From: Burkholderiales bacterium C2
GTDB lineage: Bacteria; Pseudomonadota; Gammaproteobacteria; Burkholderiales; Burkholderiaceae_C
DNA length: 64,000 bases
Direction of reading: 5' to 3'
NCBI GenBank assembly: GCA_005503085.1
Contig: SCOI01000026.1
Span: 23,082-87,081 of the forward strand
Part shown: positions 7,281-16,158 of the stretch, piece by piece
Position numbering within the stretch: position 1 is the stretch's first letter
Layout of the letters: every line of letters begins with the position of its first letter
Position numbers and translations under genes: made by a program
Notes under the pieces: model-generated
The model's input: the letters and a program-made list of their open reading frames with translations, nothing else
Told to the model about the DNA's origin: nothing
Databases searched by the model: none

Positions 7281-7523
7281 TCAGCCGCGCCGGCCGCTAC
7301 GGTGGAAGTCAGGTTTGTGGGCGGCGGCCGGGCTGCGATGCGGCAGGTGGCCGGACCGGCCCTGATAGGGGCCGTGGGCGGAGTCGGCCGGCGGCAGGGC
7401 GCTGCCCTTGTTGCCGAGCTTGAGCCACTCGCGCCAGATCAGGCCCATCAGATCGAAGCGCAGCGCGCCGATCACGGCCAGCAGCAGGACGAGCAACAAG
7501 AGCAGGCTGGCGGGATCCGACAT
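7281..7523 (-). CDS. Small single-pass membrane protein, hypothetical
   Basis: The 80-residue product begins with a strongly hydrophobic segment, SLLLLLVLLLAVIGAL, followed by a basic, Pro- and His-rich soluble tail. The start at 7523 is supported by AAGGAG 6 bases upstream. No family is recognised. It lies between the FadL gene and the cobalamin adenosyltransferase gene, all on the minus strand, and may be read with the latter. The tail has no clear motif and the codons are GC-rich, so translation of the full 80 residues is likely but unproven. Confidence 0.55.
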   Translation of the reverse strand: MSDPASLLLLLVLLLAVIGALRFDLMGLIWREWLKLGNKGSALPPADSAHGPYQGRSGHLPHRSPAAAHKPDFHRSGRRG

Positions 7524-7601
7524 GGCCGATCTCCTTCATCAGGAACAGGCCTCTATGGTGGCACCGGCCGGCCTTGGGGGCAAGCCGGCGCCGACCTGGG
7601 T

Positions 7602-9104
7602 TCAGAACTGATGGTTGTACTGCAGGCCGAACAGGACCGAGCTCAGCTGATAGCGGCCGCGCAGCGTGGCGCAGCTGGAGGTATTGCCGGCCGTGTTGCA
7701 GACGGCCGAGCCGACCGCATTGCGCTGGCCGCCGTTGTCGAACATATCGATCTGGCTGTCGGCCACATGGATATAGCTCATCGCGAAGTCCACCGAGCGC
7801 TTGTTGTCGAGCTTCCAGTTGAAGCCCCCGGACAGCCAGGTGCGATCGTTGTCCGGGATCGACGGGGTGCGGCGCGCGGCGGTCACCGGCGACTGGTCGA
7901 AGGCCACGCCAGCGCGCAGGGCCAGCGCATCGCTCCATTTGTAGTTGACGCCCAGCGAGGCACGCACCGTGTCTTCCCAGCGCTGCGGCGTGGTCGAGTC
8001 GGGCAGGTTGTTGGCGAAATCGATGCGCAGCTCCTGGAAGCGCGAATGCTTGGTCAGCGTCACATCACCCATCACCGCGAACTTCTTGTCCTGCTCCTTG
8101 TAGAAGGAGAAGGACAGCGATTCCGGCGTGTTCACCTTCAGGCGCGCATCGCTGTCGGTATAGAGGCCGACCAGGCGCTGCTGCACCTGGGTGCCGGCGC
8201 CGGGCAGGGCAGCGTTCAGCAGCGCACCCAGATTGCCGGCGGGGGTCTGCACCTGCCATTGCGATTCGCCCTTGAGCTGGTGCTTGATGCGCGAGCGATA
8301 GGCGATGCCGAAACGCGTGCTCTCGTCATAGTGATACATCAGGCCCAGATTGAAGCCGAACCCCCAGTCCTTGCCCTCGACATCGACCCGGCCTGAATAG
8401 GTCGGATTGCCGGAGACCTGCTTGATCAGCCCGCCCAGCTGGTTGATCACCGCGGCGCGCACCACGTCCAGCGGCACGCCCGGCGCCGCATTCGCGGCCA
8501 CCTGCTGCTCGATCACCAGATTCATCGCGCCCGAGCCGAAGTCGGCGGCCTTGGACAGCTTGCCCTCGATGTGCTGGGCCGTCAGGCCGGCACCCAGGCT
8601 CAGCTTCTCATTGAGCTTGAAAGCGATCGAGGGGTTGAAGGCCAGGGTCTTCAGCTCGGTGCCGATGCTGTTGTAGCGGCCGGTCCAGTCGGTCGAATAC
8701 TCGCTCTTGGAGCCGAAGGGCACGAAGATGCCCAGGCCCAGGCTGAGACGGTCCGAATACTTGTGGGTGAAGTAGCCATGGGGCACGGCCGTGGCCTCGA
8801 CGAACTTGCCGCCGTTGCTGCCGCTGATGGGCAGGCCCAGCGAGGTGATGCTGCCCTGGTCCTTGAATTTGCCCTCGGGCACGACGACATTGAGCACGCC
8901 GCTGGCGCGGGTGCCATCCAGGCGGGTCATGCCGGCCGGGTTGTAGAACACAACCGTGGCGTCGCCGGCTTCGGCGGCGTTGGCATTGGCCGTGCCCTGG
9001 GCCGAGGCCGACTGCGAGCCGAAGTGATAGCCCGAGGCCATCACGGAGGAAGCGCTCAGTGCGGACAGCAGACCGAGCAACAGGGGAGTGGGGGCGAATC
9101 GCAT
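7602..9104 (-). CDS. FadL/OmpP1 family outer membrane transport protein
   Basis: The 500-residue protein has a signal peptide (LLLGLLSALSASSVMASG). The FadL N-terminal hatch follows: GYHFGSQSASAQGTANAN, AEAGDATVVFYNPAGMTRLDG. The rest alternates beta strands and ends in YNHQF, a typical outer membrane C-terminal Phe. FadL porins carry long-chain fatty acids or other hydrophobic molecules through a lateral gate. It is divergent from a PvdQ-like acylase lipoprotein that would release a fatty acid, a pairing that makes metabolic sense. The gap of 141 bases must hold both promoters. Confidence 0.92.
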   Translation of the reverse strand: MRFAPTPLLLGLLSALSASSVMASGYHFGSQSASAQGTANANAAEAGDATVVFYNPAGMTRLDGTRASGVLNVVVPEGKFKDQGSITSLGLPISGSNGGKFVEATAVPHGYFTHKYSDRLSLGLGIFVPFGSKSEYSTDWTGRYNSIGTELKTLAFNPSIAFKLNEKLSLGAGLTAQHIEGKLSKAADFGSGAMNLVIEQQVAANAAPGVPLDVVRAAVINQLGGLIKQVSGNPTYSGRVDVEGKDWGFGFNLGLMYHYDESTRFGIAYRSRIKHQLKGESQWQVQTPAGNLGALLNAALPGAGTQVQQRLVGLYTDSDARLKVNTPESLSFSFYKEQDKKFAVMGDVTLTKHSRFQELRIDFANNLPDSTTPQRWEDTVRASLGVNYKWSDALALRAGVAFDQSPVTAARRTPSIPDNDRTWLSGGFNWKLDNKRSVDFAMSYIHVADSQIDMFDNGGQRNAVGSAVCNTAGNTSSCATLRGRYQLSSVLFGLQYNHQF

Positions 9105-9245
9105 GCGGTCTCCGTATGTTTTGAGGGTAGGCCGGGTAGCTGGCCTTTTGCATTTGATGATAGCCTGCCTGACGTATACGGAAGCCCGCTCTGCGTTACG
9201 GCTCGCACAGGCCGTTGTCGCGATAAAACACTAAGGAGACACCCG

Positions 9246-11750
9246 ATGACAAGACAGACAAAAACGCCGACTGCCGCGCGCAGGCAAGGCCTGACCCCCG
9301 TCGCCGGCGCCTGCAGCCTGCTGGCCCTGGCCGCGCTGCTGAGCGCCTGTGGCGGCTCCGGCGATGCCGATCCGACCGCGCCACCACCGCCGGCCGCGCC
9401 CGGCTTCGCCGCCGAGATCCGCTACACCAGCTACGGCGTGCCCCATATCAAGGCCGACAACTTCAAGGGCGCCGGCTATGGCTACGGCTACGCTTTTGCC
9501 GAGGACCATGTCTGCCTGTTCGCCCAGGAGCTGGTGACGATGCGCGGCGAGCGTTCGCGCTACTTCGGTGACTTCGATGCCAAGGGCGTGCCGATCAACT
9601 ATCTGGGCCAGTTCGGTACCGCCACGCCCAATCTGGCCTCCGACTTCTTCTACAAGCTGCACCTGACCCCGGCCCTGGCGCAGGCGATGCGGTCCGCCGC
9701 CGGCGCCGACACGCGCGATCTGGTCAGCGGCTTTGTGGCCGGCTACAACCGCTATCTGCGCGACAAGGGCGTCAACGGCCTGCCGGTCGAGTGCAAGGGT
9801 GCGGCCTGGGTCAAGCCGATGACCGAGGACGAGGCCTACTGGCGCTTCAGCCAGGCGGCGATGGCTGGCAGCTCGATCCAGTTCATCGAGGCCATCGGCA
9901 GTGCCCAGCCGCCGGTCGTCAAGGTGGCGGCCGCCCCGGCCTTGAGCGCCAAGGCGCTGAAGACGCAGCGCAGCCAGCTGGCGGTGCTGAACAGCCCACT
10001 GGTGCAGGCGACCAACCCGCTGTTCGAGCACGCGGTCGGCTCGAATGGCTATGGCCTGGGCAAGGACGTGACGCAGAGCGGCGCCGGCATGGTGCTGGGC
10101 AACCCGCACTTCCCCTGGTGGGGCGCACTGCGCCTGCACAAGCTGCACCTGACCATTCCCGGCAAGCTCGATGTCTTCGGCTCCACCCTGCTGGGGGCGC
10201 CGGTGCCGCTGATCGGTTTCAACAAGGACGTGGCCTGGACCCACACCTTCTCGACCGACAACCGCTTCACGCTGTTCCAGCTGAAGCTGGACCCGGCCGA
10301 CCCGACCCGCTACCAGGTCGACGGTAGCTACAAGGCGATGAGCAAGACCGCGCTGACGGTGGAGGCCCTGCAGCCCGATGGCAGCCTGAAGACGCATCAG
10401 CGCACGCTGTACGGCACCGACTTCGGCCCGCTGCTCAGCGATGGCGCCACCTTCAACTGGAGTGGTGCGGCGGCCTTTGTGATCCGCGATGCCAATTACA
10501 CGAACTACAAGCTGATCGACCAGGCCCTGCTGAACGGCACGTCCACCAGCGCCGAGAGCCTGCGCCAGAACCTGGCCACGCACAACGCGATGCCCTGGGT
10601 CAACACGATGGCGGCCGACAAGAACGGCAAGGCCCTCTACGCCAACTATTCGGTGGCGGCCAATGTCAGCGATGCCCAGCTGGGTGCTTGCGTCAACAGC
10701 CCCACGGGTCAGTTCCTGCTGGCCACGCGCGGCCTGGTGCTGATGGACGGCAGCAAGAGCAGCTGCCAGTGGACCGGCGCGATCCCGGCCACCCAGCGGC
10801 CCTATGTGCTGCGCGACGACTACATCGTCAATGCCAATGACAGCCACTGGCTGCCCAATGAACAGGTGCGGCTGACTGCCTTCCCGAAGATCATCGCCAC
10901 CGGGCCTGATGCCGAAGGCATGCCCCAGGGCGAGCGCACCCGCATGGGCATCGTCCAGGTCAAGGACCGGCTCAGCAATGCCGATGGCCTGGGCGGCAAC
11001 CGCTTCACCCTCGCCAATCTGCAGCAGGTCTATGCCAAGAGCCGCTTCTTCCGCGCCGAGATGTGGCTGGACGAGTTCCTGGCCGCCATCTGCGCCGGCA
11101 AGCCTCAGCCCATCGTCGTCAAGGGCACGAACGGCGTCGACACCGACATCACCAAGGCCTGCGGCGTGCTGGCCATCTGGAAGAAGACCGAGGGCCTGAC
11201 CGATCCGGGCGCCCTGTTGTTCCGCAAGCTCTATGAGCTGGCCGGCGAGCTGGAGGAGGCCAGCTACTGGCGCGTGCCCTTCAGTGCGGCCGACCCGGTG
11301 ATGACGCCGCGCGGCTTCAACACCGCCAACACCAAGGCCGTCACCTTGCTGGCGGACACGGTGCAGTGGTTTGCGACCAACAAGTTCGCGCTGGAGGAGG
11401 TCAATGCGCGCAAGCAGGTGATCATCCGTGACAGTGCGCCGATCCCGTTCCCCGGAGGTCGCTACACCTTCAACAATGTGCGCGGCAATCTGGGCGCTTC
11501 GGGCCTCTACGGCGATCCGGTCTATGGCAACAGCTATATGCAGTTCGTCACCTTCGATGCCAACGGCCCGGTGGCCGAGGGGGTGCTGACCTACTCGCAG
11601 TCCAGCCATCTGCTGTCGCCGCACTTCTCGGACCAGACCAAGCTCTACTCGGACATCTTCCTGAAGGGGGCCAAGTGGGCCAAGCTGCCCTTCAGCGAGG
11701 CCGAGATCAAGGCCGACCCGGCCTACAAGAGCATGAGCATCAGCGAGTGA
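9246..11750 (+). CDS. Penicillin acylase family lipoprotein, PvdQ/AHL-acylase-like
   Basis: This is an Ntn-hydrolase precursor of 834 residues. The start at 9246 has AAGGAG 8 bases upstream. A signal peptide ends in the lipobox LSAC, so the protein is probably membrane-anchored. IRYTSYGVPHIKA opens the alpha chain. The new N terminus of the beta chain would be Ser266 in GSNGYGLG, followed by GNPHFPWWG and IPGKLDVFGSTLLGAPVPLIGFN, typical of the aculeacin A/PvdQ branch that cuts fatty acyl amides such as acyl-homoserine lactones. The lipoprotein form is not universal in this branch. The substrate is inferred, not shown. Confidence 0.88.
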   Translation: MTRQTKTPTAARRQGLTPVAGACSLLALAALLSACGGSGDADPTAPPPPAAPGFAAEIRYTSYGVPHIKADNFKGAGYGYGYAFAEDHVCLFAQELVTMRGERSRYFGDFDAKGVPINYLGQFGTATPNLASDFFYKLHLTPALAQAMRSAAGADTRDLVSGFVAGYNRYLRDKGVNGLPVECKGAAWVKPMTEDEAYWRFSQAAMAGSSIQFIEAIGSAQPPVVKVAAAPALSAKALKTQRSQLAVLNSPLVQATNPLFEHAVGSNGYGLGKDVTQSGAGMVLGNPHFPWWGALRLHKLHLTIPGKLDVFGSTLLGAPVPLIGFNKDVAWTHTFSTDNRFTLFQLKLDPADPTRYQVDGSYKAMSKTALTVEALQPDGSLKTHQRTLYGTDFGPLLSDGATFNWSGAAAFVIRDANYTNYKLIDQALLNGTSTSAESLRQNLATHNAMPWVNTMAADKNGKALYANYSVAANVSDAQLGACVNSPTGQFLLATRGLVLMDGSKSSCQWTGAIPATQRPYVLRDDYIVNANDSHWLPNEQVRLTAFPKIIATGPDAEGMPQGERTRMGIVQVKDRLSNADGLGGNRFTLANLQQVYAKSRFFRAEMWLDEFLAAICAGKPQPIVVKGTNGVDTDITKACGVLAIWKKTEGLTDPGALLFRKLYELAGELEEASYWRVPFSAADPVMTPRGFNTANTKAVTLLADTVQWFATNKFALEEVNARKQVIIRDSAPIPFPGGRYTFNNVRGNLGASGLYGDPVYGNSYMQFVTFDANGPVAEGVLTYSQSSHLLSPHFSDQTKLYSDIFLKGAKWAKLPFSEAEIKADPAYKSMSISE

Positions 11751-11833
11751 TGCGCCAAGGTCTGGGCGCATCGCGCTCAGACCGCCGTCGCAAACGCGCA
11801 GAATGGGCGCTTCGGACACCCGGAGCGCCCGCG

Positions 11834-13255
11834 ATGAATGCTTCTTCCCCACCCGCCCATCTTCTCGCCGCCGAGCGCCGGCCCCTGCCGGCCGCGATGC
11901 TGGAGGCGCTGAAGGCCCGCTTTGCCGAGCGCTGCGCCACCGCGCTGGCGGTGCGCGAGCAGCACGGCCGCGATGAGTCACCCTTCGATGTGGCGCCGCC
12001 CGACTGCGTGGTGTTTGCGCAGAGCACCGAGGAGGTGGCTTGGGTGCTGGCCTTGGCGCATGAGCACCATGTGCCGGTGATCCCCTATGGCGCCGGCTCC
12101 TCGCTGGAGGGCCATCTGCTGGCGGTGCAGGGCGGCGTCAGCCTGGATGTCTCGCGGATGAATGAGATCCTGCGGGTCAATGCCGAGGATCTGACCGTGA
12201 CGGTGCAGGCCGGCGTCAGCCGCAACCAGCTGAACAACGAGATCCGCCACAGCGGCCTGTTCTTCCCGATCGACCCCGGCGCCGATGCCTCGCTGGGCGG
12301 CATGGCCGCAACGCGGGCCAGCGGCACGAACGCGGTGCGCTACGGCACGATGCGCGAGAACGTCCTGGGGCTGACGGTGGTGACGCCGCAGGGCGAGATC
12401 ATCCGCACCGGCTCGCGCGCCCGCAAGAGCAGCGCCGGCTATGACCTGACGCGCCTGTTCGTCGGCAGCGAGGGCACGCTGGGCGTGATCACCGAAGTCA
12501 GCCTGCGCATCTACCCGCTGCCCGAGGCGCTGTCGGCGGCGATCTGCTTCTTCCCCAGCATTGATGCGGCGGTGCAGACCACGATACAGATCATCCAGAT
12601 GGGTGTGCCGATCGCGCGCTGCGAGCTGCTGGACGCGCATTCGGTGCGGGCCGTCAATCTGCATGACAAGCTGGGCCTGCGCGAGGCGCCGATGCTGCTG
12701 ATGGAGTTCCACGGCTCGCAGGCCGGCGTGGCCGAGCAGGCCGAGACCGTGCAGGAGATCGCCCGCGAGTTCGGCGGCGAGGACTTTGAGTGGGCGACCA
12801 CGCCCGAGGCCCGCACCAAGCTCTGGACCGCGCGCCACCATGCCTATCTGTCGGCGCTGCAGACCAAGCCTGGCTGCCGCTGTGTCACGACCGACACCTG
12901 CGTGCCGATCTCGCGCCTGGCCGAGAGCATCAACGAGTCGGTGCGCGAGGTTGAGGAGGCCGGCCTGCCGTACTTCATCGTCGGCCATGTCGGCGACGGC
13001 AACTTCCATCTCGGCTACCTGATCGACCCCGCGATCCCGTCCGAGCGCGAGACCGCCGAGCGTCTCAGCGCCCAGATGGTGCAGCGCGCGCTGCGCCTGG
13101 AGGGCACCTGCACCGGCGAGCACGGCATCGGCCTGCACAAGCAGGGCTTTCTGGTCGAGGAGGCGGGCGAGGGCGCCGTGGACGTGATGCGTAAGCTGAA
13201 AAAGGCGCTGGATCCCCGCAACATCATGAATCCGGGCAAGATCTTCGCGCTCTGA
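11834..13255 (+). CDS. FAD-binding oxidoreductase, D-lactate dehydrogenase (cytochrome) type
   Basis: The 473-residue flavoprotein has a PCMH-type FAD domain (IPYGAGSSLEGHLLA, then IDPGADASLGGMAATRASGTN and YDLTRLFVGSEGTLGVITE). The C-terminal domain carries HVGDGNFHLG and GTCTGEHGIGLHKQGFL, which supply metal- and substrate-binding His and Glu. This places it with D-lactate dehydrogenase and GlcD-like 2-hydroxyacid oxidases that pass electrons to the respiratory chain. ATG at 11834 begins MNASSPPAHLLAAERRPLP; the frame is open upstream into the acylase gene, so the start is by homology. It follows the acylase gene by 83 bases. Confidence 0.9.
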   Translation: MNASSPPAHLLAAERRPLPAAMLEALKARFAERCATALAVREQHGRDESPFDVAPPDCVVFAQSTEEVAWVLALAHEHHVPVIPYGAGSSLEGHLLAVQGGVSLDVSRMNEILRVNAEDLTVTVQAGVSRNQLNNEIRHSGLFFPIDPGADASLGGMAATRASGTNAVRYGTMRENVLGLTVVTPQGEIIRTGSRARKSSAGYDLTRLFVGSEGTLGVITEVSLRIYPLPEALSAAICFFPSIDAAVQTTIQIIQMGVPIARCELLDAHSVRAVNLHDKLGLREAPMLLMEFHGSQAGVAEQAETVQEIAREFGGEDFEWATTPEARTKLWTARHHAYLSALQTKPGCRCVTTDTCVPISRLAESINESVREVEEAGLPYFIVGHVGDGNFHLGYLIDPAIPSERETAERLSAQMVQRALRLEGTCTGEHGIGLHKQGFLVEEAGEGAVDVMRKLKKALDPRNIMNPGKIFAL

Positions 13256-13268
13256 CCCTGCGGCGGGC

Positions 13269-14867
13269 TCAATGCTCGGGGGCGGGCACGCTCCAGCGCT
13301 TGGTGATGTCGCCCTTGTCGTTGGCGCTCTCCATATGGACGCCGAAGCCCCACAGCCGCGCCACATGCTTGAGCACCTCCTGCGCACTCTCATGCAGGGG
13401 CCGGTTCTGATGCTGGGTGTGGCGCAGGGTCAGTGAGCGGTCGCCGCGCAGATTGACGTTCCAGACCTGGATATTGGGCTCGCGGGTGCTGAGGTCGTAC
13501 TGGCGCGACAAGGCCTCGCGCACATGCTGGTAGCCCGCCTCGTCATGGATGGCCGAGATCTCGTACTCGCGCTGCGCGGCATCATCGACGATGGAGAAGA
13601 GCCGGAACTCGCGCATCAAATGCGGGCTCAGGTACTGGCCGATGAAGCTCTCGTCCTTGAAGTTGCGCATCGCATGGTCCAGCGTCGGCAGCCAGTCGGC
13701 GCCGGCCAGGTCGGGGAACCAGCGGCGGTCCTCGTCGGTGGGCTTCTCGCAGATGCGCTTGATGTCGGTGTACATCGCGAAGCCCAGCGCGTAGGGGTTC
13801 AGATTGGCCATGGGTTGCTGGGCCACGACATTGGTGTGGGACTTGAGCCACTCGATCATCATGCCGTCGCTGAGATAGCCATCGTCATACATCTGGTTCA
13901 GCAACCGGTGGTGCCAGAAGGTGGCCCAGCCCTCGTTCATCACCTGGGTCTGGCGCTGCGGGTAGAAGTACTGCGCGATCTTGCGCACGATGCGAACGAT
14001 TTCCCGCTGCCAGGGTTCCAGCAGCGGTGCATTCTTCTCGATGAAGTACAGCAGGTTCTCCTGCGGTTCCTCGGGAAAGCGCCGTGCCTCCTTCTCTTCC
14101 TCGGCCTTGTCGGCCCGGCGCGGCAAGGTACGCCAGAGGTCGTTGATCTGCTGCTGGGCATAGGCTTCGCGGTCGTGCAGACGGGCGCGCTCCTGGGCCA
14201 GCGAGAGTTTGGCGGGGCGGCGGTAGCGGTCGACGCCGTGGTTCATCAGCGCATGGCAGGAGTCCAGCGTCTGTTCGACGGCGTCCAGGCCATGGCGCTC
14301 CTCGCACTCGGCGACGAAGTTCTTCGCGTAGACCAGATAGTCGATGATGGACGAGGCATCGGTCCACATGCGAAACAGGTAGTTGCCCTTGAAGAAGCTG
14401 TTGTGGCCGTAGCAGGCGTGGGCGATCACCAGGGCCTGCATGGCCAGGGTGTTCTCCTCCATCAGATAGGCGATGCAGGGGTCGGAGTTGATGACGATCT
14501 CGTAGGCCAGACCCATCTGGCCGCGCGAGTAGTTGCGCTCGGTGGCGATGAACTCCTTGCCATAGCTCCAGTGCCGGTAGTTGACCGGCATGCCGACCGA
14601 GGCATAGGCGTCCATCATTTGCTCGGAGCTGATGACCTCCAGCTGATTGGGATAGGTGTCCAGGCCGTAGCGCTCGGCCGTGGCGCGGATGACATCGTGA
14701 TAGTCCTCGATCAGGCCGAAGGTCCAATCGCTGGGCGAGGGCAGGGGTGCTGCTGGCCGCTGCTTAAGCGGCAGCATCTGCCGCAGCGGCTCGCGGTGGC
14801 GGCGCCCGCCGTACTCATGCTTGTCCGGGGCGATGCCGATATGGCGGCGGTTCTCGATCACGCTCAT
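13269..14867 (-). CDS. SpoVR family protein (YcgB)
   Basis: The 532-residue protein matches SpoVR/YcgB along its length: WTFGLIEDYHDVIRATAERYGLDTYPNQLEVI, GMPVNYRHWSYGKEF, YEIVINSDPCIAYLMEEN and ACYGHNSFFKGNYLF. SpoVR proteins are always found with PrkA and YeaH but their biochemical role is unresolved. ATG at 14867 (MSVIENRRHIG) is chosen because it overlaps the yeaH stop by four bases (ATGA), showing translational coupling. It is the last gene of the prkA operon. The minus-strand stop lies 13 bases from the end of the convergent flavoprotein gene. Confidence 0.94.
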   Translation of the reverse strand: MSVIENRRHIGIAPDKHEYGGRRHREPLRQMLPLKQRPAAPLPSPSDWTFGLIEDYHDVIRATAERYGLDTYPNQLEVISSEQMMDAYASVGMPVNYRHWSYGKEFIATERNYSRGQMGLAYEIVINSDPCIAYLMEENTLAMQALVIAHACYGHNSFFKGNYLFRMWTDASSIIDYLVYAKNFVAECEERHGLDAVEQTLDSCHALMNHGVDRYRRPAKLSLAQERARLHDREAYAQQQINDLWRTLPRRADKAEEEKEARRFPEEPQENLLYFIEKNAPLLEPWQREIVRIVRKIAQYFYPQRQTQVMNEGWATFWHHRLLNQMYDDGYLSDGMMIEWLKSHTNVVAQQPMANLNPYALGFAMYTDIKRICEKPTDEDRRWFPDLAGADWLPTLDHAMRNFKDESFIGQYLSPHLMREFRLFSIVDDAAQREYEISAIHDEAGYQHVREALSRQYDLSTREPNIQVWNVNLRGDRSLTLRHTQHQNRPLHESAQEVLKHVARLWGFGVHMESANDKGDITKRWSVPAPEH

Positions 14868-16144
14868 TTGCTGGCCCCTTCCTTCTTGAACAGCTCGCGG
14901 AAGACCGGGTAGATCTGCGAGGCCTCGACGGCCTTGCGCATCGCGAAGTGACCGACCTCGTCGCTGAGCTTGGCGTACTCCTCCCAGAGGTTCTGCTCGG
15001 CCTCGGCCACCTGCACATAGGCGAAGTAGCGGCACAGCGGCAGGATCTTGTCGGCCAGCAGCTCGCGGCAACGGCCACTGTCATGGTGCCAGTTGTCGCC
15101 GTCGCTGGCCTGGGCGCCGTAGATATTCCATTCGCTGCGCGGATAGCGCTCGCGGATGATCTCTTCCATCAGCACCAGAGCGCTGGAGACCACGGTGCCG
15201 CCGGTCTCGGTGGCGTGGAAGAAGTTCTGCTCGTCGACCTCCTGGGCCTGGGTGTGGTGGCGGATGAAGACCACCTCGATCTTCTCGTAGTGTCGGGTCA
15301 GGAACAAATAGAGCAGAATGAAGAAGCGCTTGGCCAGGTCCTTGCGGCTCTCGTCCATCGAGCCGCTGACATCCATCAGGCAGAACATCACGGCCCGGCT
15401 GGTCGGCACCGGCACCCGCACGCGGTTGCGAAAGCGCAGATCGATCGGGTCGAGAAAGGGAATGGCCTTGATGCGCTGGCGCAGGAACAGGATGCGGGCC
15501 TCGGTCTCCTGCAGCGCGGCCTGGACGTCGGGCTTGCGCGCATCCTCGCGGTGCAGCAGGTCCAGGCGTTCCTCCAGCTCGTGCAGCTCGCGGCGCTTGC
15601 TGGTGCCCAGCGCGATGCGCCGGCCCAAGGCGCCGCGCATCGAGCGCACCACATGCAGATTGGTCGGCGTGCCGTCCGAGACATAGCCGGCACGGTGGCT
15701 TTTGTATTCCGGCGTGTCGGCCAGCTGGGTGCGTTCGAGGTTGGGCAGGGCCAGGTCGTCGAAGAAGACCTGCATGAACTCCTCGCGGCTGAGGTGAAAG
15801 ACGAAGTCGTCCTCGCCTTCGCCCGAGTCGCTGGCCTTGCCGCCGCCCTGGCCGCCGCCGCCACCGGGCGGTTTGGCGATGCGGTCGCCTCGCACGTGCT
15901 CGGTATTGCCGGGCCGCACCACCTCGCGCACGCCGCCCTCGCCATGGCCGAACACAGGCTCGCTGAGGTCCTTCTTCGGGATGCGCACCTCTTCGCCGCG
16001 CTCCATATCGCGGATGCCGCGGCCGTCGACGGCCCGCTTCACCGCCTCGCGGATCTGCTCCTTGTGGCGGCGCAGAAAGCGCTCGCGGTTGCCTATCGAC
16101 TTGTTTTTCCCTGACAGCCTGCGATCGATGATTTGTTGAAGCAT
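14864..16144 (-). CDS. YeaH/YhbH family protein (DUF444)
   Basis: The 426-residue protein starts MLQQIIDRRLSGKNKSIGNRERFLRR, the DUF444 signature. A charged, Gly-rich linker follows. Near residue 245 a von Willebrand A-like fold appears with FCLMDVSGSMDES, a DxSxS metal-site motif, and TETGGTVVSSAL further on. The family is co-expressed with the PrkA kinase and SpoVR and links to sigma-S stress and nitrogen starvation in enterobacteria; a molecular role is not established. It lies 14 bases after prkA and overlaps spoVR by 4 bases, so all three are one operon. Confidence 0.94.
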   Translation of the reverse strand: MLQQIIDRRLSGKNKSIGNRERFLRRHKEQIREAVKRAVDGRGIRDMERGEEVRIPKKDLSEPVFGHGEGGVREVVRPGNTEHVRGDRIAKPPGGGGGQGGGKASDSGEGEDDFVFHLSREEFMQVFFDDLALPNLERTQLADTPEYKSHRAGYVSDGTPTNLHVVRSMRGALGRRIALGTSKRRELHELEERLDLLHREDARKPDVQAALQETEARILFLRQRIKAIPFLDPIDLRFRNRVRVPVPTSRAVMFCLMDVSGSMDESRKDLAKRFFILLYLFLTRHYEKIEVVFIRHHTQAQEVDEQNFFHATETGGTVVSSALVLMEEIIRERYPRSEWNIYGAQASDGDNWHHDSGRCRELLADKILPLCRYFAYVQVAEAEQNLWEEYAKLSDEVGHFAMRKAVEASQIYPVFRELFKKEGASK

Positions 16145-16158
16145 CGGGGCTCCTCAGA

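Noticed and set aside
9231..11981. 916-codon open frame on the minus strand over the acylase gene
   Set aside because: It is a composition shadow of a GC-rich gene: Gln/Arg/Gly/Ala-rich without motifs, and the plus strand has a clear Ntn-hydrolase with Shine-Dalgarno.
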